Source: G025836975 sp040391135 (lineage in GTDB: Bacteria; Pseudomonadota; Gammaproteobacteria; Burkholderiales; Burkholderiaceae_B). From it: a stretch of DNA of 64,000 nucleotides. Position numbers and translations under genes: made by a program. Under the pieces are notes generated by a model. It saw nothing but the letters and a program-made list of their open reading frames with translations. It did not search any database and had not been told where the DNA came from. Positions 1-6,939 of this stretch are shown here, piece after piece. How positions within the stretch are numbered: position 1 is the stretch's first letter; each line of letters opens with the position of its first letter. Location of the stretch: the NCBI GenBank assembly GCA_040391135.1, contig JBEBYL010000004.1, forward strand, positions 139,355 to 203,354. The letters run 5' to 3'.

Positions 1-508
1 GAAGAACGACGACGGCACGGTGAAGCAGGGGTCGCTCGCGCGCGTGGAGCCGGAAGGCAAGGTCATGCGCATGTGGGAAGCCATCGAAACCTACATGAAC
101 CGCAAGCAGCCGCTCATCATCGTGGCCGGCGCCGACTACGGCCAGGGCTCCTCGCGCGACTGGGCCGCCAAGGGCGTGCGCCTGGCCGGCGTGGAAGCCA
201 TCGTCGCCGAGGGCTTCGAACGCATCCATCGCACCAATCTTGTGGGCATGGGCGTGCTGCCGCTGGAGTTCAAGCCGGGCGTGAACCGGCACACCTTGAA
301 TATCGACGGCACCGAAACTTTCGATGTCCAGGGCGCATGCACTCCGCTGGCCACGCTGACGTTGGTCATCCACCGCAAGAACGGCGAGCGCATCCAGGTG
401 CCGGTCACCTGCCGCCTTGATACGGCGGAAGAGGTATCGATCTACGAGGCGGGCGGCGTGCTGCAACGCTTTGCCCAGGACTTCATCGAATCGGCGGCGG
501 CTGTTTAA
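1..508 (+). CDS. acnD: Fe/S-dependent 2-methylisocitrate dehydratase AcnD, C-terminal part (5' end outside window)
   Basis: Only the last ~168 residues are present, and the reading frame is open to the left edge. They form the swivelling aconitase C-terminal domain, with GADYGQGSSRDWAAKG and the substrate-binding FERIHRTNLVGMG segment. In the methylcitrate cycle AcnD dehydrates 2-methylcitrate to trans-2-methylaconitate, which PrpF then isomerises. The call as AcnD rather than AcnA rests on prpF starting 15 bases downstream and on a complete, different AcnA at 6940-9642. The cluster-binding cysteines lie outside the window. Confidence 0.9.
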   Translation, partial: KNDDGTVKQGSLARVEPEGKVMRMWEAIETYMNRKQPLIIVAGADYGQGSSRDWAAKGVRLAGVEAIVAEGFERIHRTNLVGMGVLPLEFKPGVNRHTLNIDGTETFDVQGACTPLATLTLVIHRKNGERIQVPVTCRLDTAEEVSIYEAGGVLQRFAQDFIESAAAV

Positions 509-523
509 GCAAGGAGACACCCC

Positions 524-1714
524 ATGACACAAGCAGCCCAGATCAAAGTGCCGGCCACCTACATGCGCGGCGGCACCAGTAAAGGCGTGTTCTTCCGCCT
601 GCAAGACCTTCCCCAGGCCGCGCAGGCGCCCGGCGCGGCGCGCGACGCCCTGCTGCTGCGGGTGATAGGCAGTCCCGATCCCTACGGCAAGCACACCGAT
701 GGCATGGGCGGCGCCACGTCCAGCACCAGTAAGACGGTCATTCTGTCCAAAAGCGGCAGGCCCGATCACGACGTCGACTATCTGTTCGGCCAGGTATCCA
801 TCGACAAGCCGTTTATCGACTGGAGCGGCAATTGCGGCAATCTCTCGGCCGCCGTGGGGCCCTTCGCCATCGCCAACGGACTGGTCGATGCCGACCGCGT
901 TCCACGGGACGGCGTGGCGGTCGTGCGCATTTGGCAGGCGAATATCGGCAAGACCATCGTCGCGCATGTGCCCATCACCCAGGGCCAGGTGCAGGAAACC
1001 GGCGACTTCGAACTGGACGGCGTTACCTTCCCCGCCGCCGAGGTAAGGCTAGAATTCATGGACCCCGCCGCCGAGGAAGACGGCGCGGGCGGCTCGATGT
1101 TCCCGACCGGGGCGCTGGTCGACGACCTGGACGTGCCCGGCGTCGGAACACTGAAAGCCACCCTTATCAATGCCGGCATACCCACCATCTTCGTCAACGC
1201 CCGGGATATCGGCTACATCGGCACCGAATTGCAGGAAGCCATCAACGGCGACAGCAAGGCTTTGGCGATGCTTGAAGCCATACGCGCGCACGGCGCGCTG
1301 CGCATGGGCCTGATCAAGCATATCGATGAAGCCGCCAAGCGCCAGCACACACCCAAGGTGGCTTTCGTTGCCCAACCCGCCGATTATGTCTCATCCAGCG
1401 GCAAGCCCATTGCCTCCGGCGACATCGACGTGCTGGTGCGGGCCGTATCCATGGGCAAGCTGCATCATGCCATGATGGGGACGGCGGCCGTCGCCATCGC
1501 CACGGCCGCGGCGGTGCCGGGCACCTTGGTGAACCTGGCGGCTGGCGGCGGCGTACGCAACGCAGTATGCTTTGGACATCCCTCCGGCACCTTGCGGGTG
1601 GGAGCGGAAGCCAGCCGGAAAGGCCAGGAATGGACGGTGACCAAGGCCATCATGAGCCGCAGCGCCAGAGTCCTGATGGAAGGCTGGGTCCGCGTGCCCG
1701 GCGACGCACTCTAG
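524..1714 (+). CDS. prpF: 2-methylaconitate cis-trans isomerase PrpF
   Basis: This 396-residue protein of the PrpF/diaminopimelate-epimerase-like fold isomerises the trans-2-methylaconitate made by AcnD to the cis form. The N-terminus has the typical PATYMRGGTSKGVFF segment. Lys70 (in SSTSKTV) and Cys104 (in SGNCGNLS) fit the positions of the residues assigned roles in Shewanella PrpF, with a three-residue offset. AAGGAGA at 511-517 lies six bases before the ATG. The gene follows acnD by 15 bases and precedes prpD by 41, so the three are probably one transcript. Length is normal for the family. Confidence 0.95.
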   Translation: MTQAAQIKVPATYMRGGTSKGVFFRLQDLPQAAQAPGAARDALLLRVIGSPDPYGKHTDGMGGATSSTSKTVILSKSGRPDHDVDYLFGQVSIDKPFIDWSGNCGNLSAAVGPFAIANGLVDADRVPRDGVAVVRIWQANIGKTIVAHVPITQGQVQETGDFELDGVTFPAAEVRLEFMDPAAEEDGAGGSMFPTGALVDDLDVPGVGTLKATLINAGIPTIFVNARDIGYIGTELQEAINGDSKALAMLEAIRAHGALRMGLIKHIDEAAKRQHTPKVAFVAQPADYVSSSGKPIASGDIDVLVRAVSMGKLHHAMMGTAAVAIATAAAVPGTLVNLAAGGGVRNAVCFGHPSGTLRVGAEASRKGQEWTVTKAIMSRSARVLMEGWVRVPGDAL

Positions 1715-1755
1715 GTTCCAGGGGCGGTCGCCGCTCAATCGGAGGCCACCCCAGC

Positions 1756-3198
1756 ATGAAACCCAGCCAGCGTCCCGAATGGGACAAAGTCCTGACCGAT
1801 ATCGTCGACTACGTCCACGACTACCCTGTAGACTCCGAGCTTGCGTATGAAACCGCCCGCCTGTGCCTGCTCGACACGCTGGGCTGCGGGCTGGAAGCCC
1901 TTGAATATCCGGCCTGCACCAAGCTGCTCGGTCCCATCGCGCCGGGCACGATCGTGCCCAATGGCGCCCGGGTGCCGGGCACGCAATTCCAGCTTGATCC
2001 CGTGCAGGCCGCCTTCAATATCGGCGCCATGATCCGTTGGCTGGATTTCAACGATACCTGGCTGGCGGCGGAATGGGGCCACCCCTCCGATAACCTGGGC
2101 GGCATCCTGGCATGCGCCGACTGGCTCTCGCGCAGCGCCGTGGCGGCCGGCAAGCCCGCGCTCACCCTGCGCGCCGTATTGACGGCAATGATCAAGGCCC
2201 ACGAAATCCAGGGCTGCATAGCACTGGAAAATTCCTTCAACAAGGTGGGGCTGGACCATGTCGTACTGGTCAAGGTTGCGTCGACCGCCGTGATTTCCCA
2301 ACTGCTGGGACTGAGCCGCGACGAGACCCTTAACGCGGTGTCGCTGGCCTGGGTGGACGGCCAAAGCCTGCGCACCTATCGGCATGCGCCCAATACAGGC
2401 AGCCGCAAGAGCTGGGCCGCGGGCGATGCCACCAGCCGGGGCTTGCGGCTGGCGCTCATGGCCCGAACCGGCGAAATGGGCTACCCCTCGGCGCTGACCG
2501 CCAAGACCTGGGGCTTTTACGACGTGCTGTTCAAGGGACGGGAATTCAAGTTCCAGCGTCCCTACGGCAGCTACGTCATGGAGAACATACTGTTCAAGAT
2601 ATCGTATCCGGCCGAATTCCATGCCCAGACAGCGGTGGAATGCGCGATGAAAATTCACGGCGCGCTGGCGGCCGCGGGCAAGACCGAAGGCGACATCAAG
2701 AGCATCACCATACGCACGCATGAGGCCTGCATACGCATCATCGACAAGAAGGGCCCGCTGAACAACCCGGCGGACCGCGACCACTGCATTCAGTACATGG
2801 TGGCCGTGCCCCTTATCTTCGGACAGCTCACCGCCGCCGACTACGAAAACGCCGTGGCCTCGGACCCGCGTATCGACGCCTTGCGCGACAAGATCACCTG
2901 TGTGGAAGACCCCGGGTTCACGGCCGATTACCACGATCCCGGCAAGCGCTCGATCGCCAACGCGCTGACCGTGGCATTCCACGACGGCAGCGCGCTGGGC
3001 GAGGTCGTTTGCGAATTCCCCATCGGCCACAGGCTGCGCCGCAGTGAAGGCATTCCTTTGCTGATGGACAAATTCCAGACAAACCTGGCGCGCCGCTTCC
3101 CGCCCCGGCAGCAGCGGCGGATACTTGACGCCTCGCTGGACCTCAAAACGCTGGAAGCCATGCCTGTACACGAATACGTGGACTTATATACGATCTGA
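1756..3198 (+). CDS. prpD: 2-methylcitrate dehydratase PrpD
   Basis: This 480-residue MmgE/PrpD-family enzyme dehydrates 2-methylcitrate to cis-2-methylaconitate without an iron-sulfur cluster. Near-invariant PrpD stretches are visible, such as CLLDTLGCGLEALEYPAC, IRWLDFNDTWLAAEWGHPSD and HEACIRIIDKKGPLNNPADR. The ATG at 1756 is chosen because GGAGG at 1741-1745 precedes it and it matches the family start; the frame is open further upstream but overlaps prpF there. Having PrpD as well as AcnD/PrpF gives two parallel dehydration routes. A hairpin with a T-run at 3259-3288 may end the operon. Confidence 0.95.
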   Translation: MKPSQRPEWDKVLTDIVDYVHDYPVDSELAYETARLCLLDTLGCGLEALEYPACTKLLGPIAPGTIVPNGARVPGTQFQLDPVQAAFNIGAMIRWLDFNDTWLAAEWGHPSDNLGGILACADWLSRSAVAAGKPALTLRAVLTAMIKAHEIQGCIALENSFNKVGLDHVVLVKVASTAVISQLLGLSRDETLNAVSLAWVDGQSLRTYRHAPNTGSRKSWAAGDATSRGLRLALMARTGEMGYPSALTAKTWGFYDVLFKGREFKFQRPYGSYVMENILFKISYPAEFHAQTAVECAMKIHGALAAAGKTEGDIKSITIRTHEACIRIIDKKGPLNNPADRDHCIQYMVAVPLIFGQLTAADYENAVASDPRIDALRDKITCVEDPGFTADYHDPGKRSIANALTVAFHDGSALGEVVCEFPIGHRLRRSEGIPLLMDKFQTNLARRFPPRQQRRILDASLDLKTLEAMPVHEYVDLYTI

Positions 3199-3258
3199 CG
3201 CAAATCATTGTGCCAATATGATTAAATGGCACGGATCCACCGCTCCATTGCGCCACGC

Positions 3259-3288
3259 GCCCCTTGCGCATCACCCGGGGGCTTTTTT
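3259..3288 (+). terminator. putative terminator after prpD
   Basis: A GCCCC arm (3259-3263) can pair with GGGGC (3278-3282), followed by six Ts. The loop is 14 bases, so the stem is modest. A separate perfect inverted repeat, GTGCCA / TGGCAC with an 11-base loop, lies upstream at 3210-3232. Confidence 0.5.
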
Positions 3289-3320
3289 AGTTGAATTCCG
3301 GCTGCTCCGCCCAAATTGAT

Positions 3321-3716
3321 ATGTTCGAAACCTTTGCGTTCTATGCCCTGCCCTTCACCTTCACCCTGCTTGTCGCCTGCCTGCTGACCTGCGTGGTGTG
3401 CGGCGTGTTTCTATTCCTGTTCCGCATTCGGGTTACCAACCAGGCGCTGCGGCATCCCTACCTGGACAAACAATCGTGGGAACGCTATCCGCTGTCCATA
3501 CGCGCCGCCATCTTGCTGGATTATTTTTTGCGCATCAGCTTTCCGAAGTCCAATTTCTGGATCGTCGGACAGGCCAACCGCCTGCTGTCCCATGTTCAGC
3601 CCGACGAGCTTTCCACCCGCCTGAAGTGGCCGCTGATCGGATTCTGGGGCGGCTGCCTTGTGGGCCTGGTGGCCTTGCTGGTGCTCTGGGCCCTGATCCT
3701 GCTTACAATGGTCTGA
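3321..3716 (+). CDS. small membrane protein of unknown function
   Basis: I do not recognise a family. The 131-residue product has a strongly hydrophobic N-terminal segment (about residues 5-35), a polar middle that includes a KSNFWIVGQANRLL stretch, and a second hydrophobic segment at the C-terminus (about 103-130). It is probably an inner-membrane protein with two membrane passes and a central soluble loop. The ATG at 3321 places the first membrane segment right at the N-terminus; an in-frame ATG at 3291 lies over the T-run of the preceding terminator and is less likely. A small acetyltransferase gene follows 34 bases downstream, so the two may be co-transcribed. Confidence 0.65.
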   Translation: MFETFAFYALPFTFTLLVACLLTCVVCGVFLFLFRIRVTNQALRHPYLDKQSWERYPLSIRAAILLDYFLRISFPKSNFWIVGQANRLLSHVQPDELSTRLKWPLIGFWGGCLVGLVALLVLWALILLTMV

Positions 3717-3750
3717 CGACCTTCCAGCATCCAAAGGAACTTTACCGCTT

Positions 3751-4026
3751 ATGAGCCGAGCAGTCGAACACAACCTTGCCCAACAGCGTTTCGAATGGAT
3801 CGAAGACGGCATGCTTAGCGTGCTGGACTACCAGCTTCAGAATGGCGTCATGGCCATTACGCACACCGGCGTGCCCGAGGCCGTGGGCGGGCGCGGCATT
3901 GCCGCCGACCTGGCCAAAGCGGCGCTCGACACCGCCCGGGAACAAGGCTGGAGCGTTCGCCCCCTTTGCTCCTACGTTGCGGCGTATATAAGGCGCCATA
4001 AACAATACGAAGACCTCGTGGCCTGA
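3751..4026 (+). CDS. small GNAT-like N-acetyltransferase (YjdJ type)
   Basis: This 91-residue protein matches the minimal single-domain GNAT fold of the YjdJ/Acetyltransf_CG group. It contains the acetyl-CoA loop region GVPEAVGGRGIAADLAKAAL, in which G-RGIA corresponds to the Q/RxxGxG/A motif, and the characteristic ending CSYVAAYIRRHKQYEDLV. The substrate is unknown; proteins of this group are usually annotated only as acetyltransferases. AAAGGAAC at 3733-3740 lies ahead of the ATG. A strong hairpin terminator follows directly at 4032. Confidence 0.85.
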   Translation: MSRAVEHNLAQQRFEWIEDGMLSVLDYQLQNGVMAITHTGVPEAVGGRGIAADLAKAALDTAREQGWSVRPLCSYVAAYIRRHKQYEDLVA

Positions 4027-4031
4027 AAACC

Positions 4032-4064
4032 GGGGGCCGTTTTTAAGCGCCCCCAAAGTTTTTT
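4032..4064 (+). terminator. rho-independent terminator
   Basis: GGGGGC (4032-4037) pairs with GCCCCC (4049-4054), followed by AAAG and six Ts. It lies six bases after the acetyltransferase stop codon and insulates it from the acnB promoter. Confidence 0.8.
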
Positions 4065-4091
4065 GACCGTAAAGCCACAGATGTCGTTCTT

Positions 4092-4116
4092 ATGTCTTAT
4101 ATAAGATATAAGACAT
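4092..4116. promoter_or_regulatory. perfect 25-bp palindromic operator upstream of acnB
   Basis: The 11-base arm ATGTCTTATAT is repeated as its exact reverse complement after a 3-base AAG spacer. The element ends one base before the putative -35 hexamer at 4117. Its AT-rich sequence stands out from the GC-rich surroundings. The size and symmetry suit a dimeric regulator, perhaps GntR-like. The identity of the protein is inference, and no regulator gene of that family is in the window. Confidence 0.75.
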
Positions 4117-4145
4117 TTGCCTCCGGACCGGCTTCCTTCTACAAT
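4117..4145 (+). promoter_or_regulatory. sigma70-type promoter of acnB
   Basis: TTGCCT (4117-4122, four of six consensus bases) and TACAAT (4140-4145, five of six) are separated by the optimal 17 bases. Transcription would start near 4152, giving a leader of about 43 bases before the acnB ATG. Confidence 0.7.
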
Positions 4146-4194
4146 CGAAGGCATAGAGCCATTCCTACAAACCTCGACCCAAAGGGCATGCATC

Positions 4195-6780
4195 ATGCTG
4201 GAATCATATCGTCAACACGTTGCCGAACGCGCCGCGTCGGGCATTCCTCCTCTTCCTCTTTCGGCGCAGCAGACAGCCGAGCTGATCGAGCTGATCAAAG
4301 CCCCGCCCGCTGGTGAAGAAAGCTTCCTGCTCGACCTGCTCACGCACCGCGTGCCGGCCGGCGTGGACGACGCCGCCAAGGTTAAAGCGTCCTACCTGGC
4401 CGCCGTTGCCCTGGGCAAGGAAACCTGTGCCTTGATCGACCGCAAGCGCGCCACCGAACTGCTGGGCACCATGCTGGGCGGCTACAACATCAGCCCCCTG
4501 GTCGAATTGCTGGACAACGCGGAACTGGGCGCGGTCGCCGCCGAAGCGCTCAAGAAAACACTGCTGGTGTTCGACGCCTTCCACGACATCAAGGACAAGG
4601 CCGACAAGGGCAACGCCAATGCGCGCGCCATCCTGCAAAGCTGGGCCGATGCCGAATGGTTCACCAGCCGTCCCGAAGTGCCCGAAAGCCTGACGCTGAC
4701 GGTGTTCAAAGTCACCGGCGAAACCAATACCGACGACCTGTCGCCGGCGCCCGATGCCTGGAGCCGCCCCGACATTCCCCTGCATGCCCTGGCCATGCTC
4801 AAGAACCCGCGCGAGGGCATACAGCCCGATGAAGCCGGCAAGATCGGCCCCATCAAATTCATCGAAAGCCTGAAGCAGAAAGGCCATCTGGTCGCCTATG
4901 TGGGCGATGTGGTCGGCACAGGCTCGTCGCGCAAGTCCGCCACCAACTCGGTGCTCTGGCATACCGGCGAAGACATCCCCTTCGTGCCGAACAAGCGCTT
5001 CGGCGGCGTCTGCCTGGGCAACAAGATCGCCCCCATCTTCTATAACACCATGGAAGATGCCGGCGCGCTGCCCATCGAGCTTGATGTGTCCAAGATGAAT
5101 ATGGGCGACGTCATCGAACTGCGCCCCTACGAAGGCCGGGCCCTGAAGAACGGCGAAGTCATCGCCGAATTCAAGGTCAAGTCCGACGTGCTGTTCGACG
5201 AAGCTCGCGCGGGCGGCCGCATTCCGCTGATCATTGGCCGCGGCCTGACGGCTAAAGCCCGCGAGGCCCTGGGCCTGGCGCCCTCGGACTTGTTCCGCCT
5301 GCCGCAAAACCCCGCCGATTCCGGCAAGGGCTACACCCTGGCCCAGAAGATGGTCGGCCGCGCCTGCGGCCTGCCCGAAGGCAAGGGCGTGCGCGCCGGC
5401 ACCTACTGCGAACCCCGGATGACCTCGGTCGGCAGCCAGGACACCACCGGCCCCATGACCCGCGACGAGCTCAAGGATCTGGCCTGCCTGGGCTTCTCGG
5501 CCGACCTGGTCATGCAGTCCTTCTGCCATACCGCCGCCTATCCCAAGCCCGTAGACGTCAAGACCCATCACGAACTGCCCGCCTTCATCAGCACGCGCGG
5601 CGGCGTATCGCTGCGCCCGGGCGACGGCATCATCCACTCGTGGCTGAACCGCATGCTGCTGCCCGACACCGTCGGCACAGGCGGCGACTCGCACACGCGC
5701 TTCCCCATCGGCATCAGCTTTCCCGCCGGCTCCGGCCTGGTGGCTTTCGCGGCCGCCACCGGCGTCATGCCGCTGGACATGCCCGAATCGGTCCTGGTGC
5801 GCTTCAAGGGCAAAATGCAGCCCGGCGTCACCCTGCGCGACCTGGTCAGCGCCATTCCGCTGTATGCGATCAAGCAGGGCTTGCTGACCGTGGCCAAGCA
5901 AGGCAAGAAAAATATTTTCTCGGGCCGCATTCTTGAAATCGAAGGCTTGCCCGACCTGAAGGTCGAGCAGGCATTCGAACTGTCCGATGCCTCGGCCGAG
6001 CGCTCCGCCGCCGGCTGCAGCGTGCGCCTGAACAAAGAGCCCATCATCGAATACATCAACAGCAACATCACCTTGCTGAAATGGATGATCGCCAACGGCT
6101 ACGAAGACGAGCGCACCCTGGGCCGCCGCATCAAGGCCATGGAAGCCTGGCTGGCCAACCCGCAATTGCTGGAACCCGATGCCGACGCCGAATACGCCGC
6201 GGTCATCGAGATCGACCTGGCCGATATCCATGAGCCCATCGTCGCCTGCCCCAACGATCCGGACGATGTGAAAACGCTGTCCGATGTTTCCGGCACCGTC
6301 ATCGATGAAGTCTTCATCGGCAGCTGCATGACCAATATCGGCCACTTTCGCGCCGCGTCCAAGCTGCTGGAAGGCAAGCGCGACATGCCCTCCAAGCTGT
6401 GGGTCGCCCCGCCCACCAAGATGGACCAGAAGCAGCTTACCGAGGAAGGCCATTACGGCGTGCTGGGCAGCGCCGGCGCACGCATGGAAATGCCCGGCTG
6501 CTCGCTGTGCATGGGCAACCAGGCACAGGTGCGCGAAGGCGCCACGGTCATGTCGACCAGCACACGCAACTTCCCGAACCGCCTGGGCAAGAACTCCAAT
6601 GTGTTCCTGGGTTCCGCCGAGCTGGCCGCCATCTGCTCGCGCCTGGGCCGTATCCCGACCCGCGCCGAATACATGGAAGCCGTGGGCGTGCTGGACGCAA
6701 ACAGCAGCGAGATCTACCGCTACATGAACTTTGACCAGATCGAGGATTTCAAGGAAATCGCCGACTCGGTCAGCGTATAA
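4195..6780 (+). CDS. acnB: aconitate hydratase B
   Basis: AcnB interconverts citrate and isocitrate through a [4Fe-4S] cluster; related enzymes also hydrate 2-methyl-cis-aconitate. The 861 residues match the usual AcnB length. Domains run in AcnB order: an N-terminal HEAT-like region from MLESYRQHVAERAASG, the swivel domain with GTGSSRKSATNSV, then the catalytic domains. Cluster cysteines are seen in GSCMTNIGHFRA and CSLCMGNQAQ near the C-terminus. The ATG at 4195 is preferred over an upstream in-frame start at 4117, because it gives the canonical AcnB N-terminus and AAAGGG lies eight bases before it. It has its own promoter and a terminator at 6806. Confidence 0.97.
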   Translation: MLESYRQHVAERAASGIPPLPLSAQQTAELIELIKAPPAGEESFLLDLLTHRVPAGVDDAAKVKASYLAAVALGKETCALIDRKRATELLGTMLGGYNISPLVELLDNAELGAVAAEALKKTLLVFDAFHDIKDKADKGNANARAILQSWADAEWFTSRPEVPESLTLTVFKVTGETNTDDLSPAPDAWSRPDIPLHALAMLKNPREGIQPDEAGKIGPIKFIESLKQKGHLVAYVGDVVGTGSSRKSATNSVLWHTGEDIPFVPNKRFGGVCLGNKIAPIFYNTMEDAGALPIELDVSKMNMGDVIELRPYEGRALKNGEVIAEFKVKSDVLFDEARAGGRIPLIIGRGLTAKAREALGLAPSDLFRLPQNPADSGKGYTLAQKMVGRACGLPEGKGVRAGTYCEPRMTSVGSQDTTGPMTRDELKDLACLGFSADLVMQSFCHTAAYPKPVDVKTHHELPAFISTRGGVSLRPGDGIIHSWLNRMLLPDTVGTGGDSHTRFPIGISFPAGSGLVAFAAATGVMPLDMPESVLVRFKGKMQPGVTLRDLVSAIPLYAIKQGLLTVAKQGKKNIFSGRILEIEGLPDLKVEQAFELSDASAERSAAGCSVRLNKEPIIEYINSNITLLKWMIANGYEDERTLGRRIKAMEAWLANPQLLEPDADAEYAAVIEIDLADIHEPIVACPNDPDDVKTLSDVSGTVIDEVFIGSCMTNIGHFRAASKLLEGKRDMPSKLWVAPPTKMDQKQLTEEGHYGVLGSAGARMEMPGCSLCMGNQAQVREGATVMSTSTRNFPNRLGKNSNVFLGSAELAAICSRLGRIPTRAEYMEAVGVLDANSSEIYRYMNFDQIEDFKEIADSVSV

Positions 6781-6805
6781 GGCAGCGTCAGCGCCGCTAG
6801 TCCAG

Positions 6806-6839
6806 GCCCCCGACGCTGCATGTCGGGGGCTTTTATTTT
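6806..6839 (+). terminator. rho-independent terminator of acnB
   Basis: GCCCCCGAC (6806-6814) pairs perfectly with GTCGGGGGC (6822-6830) over a 7-base loop, followed by a T-rich run. The acnA gene downstream therefore probably has its own promoter. Confidence 0.9.
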
Positions 6840-6939
6840 GGAGTCCCAAAACTTGTCCAATCAGGCCTAAAATACCGCTAGCAATACACTGGCTGCACAC
6901 TCGCCGGCCGACAAGCCCTTAAACCATCCTGGAGCTCTT

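Noticed and set aside
3210..3232. GTGCCA / TGGCAC inverted repeat after prpD read as a terminator
   Set aside because: The stem has six base pairs and no T-run follows; the hairpin at 3259-3288 is the better candidate.
4204..6900. Open frame of 898 codons on the minus strand opposite acnB
   Set aside because: It is the mirror of a highly conserved AcnB gene in GC-rich DNA, where antisense frames stay open. The translation has no recognisable family features.
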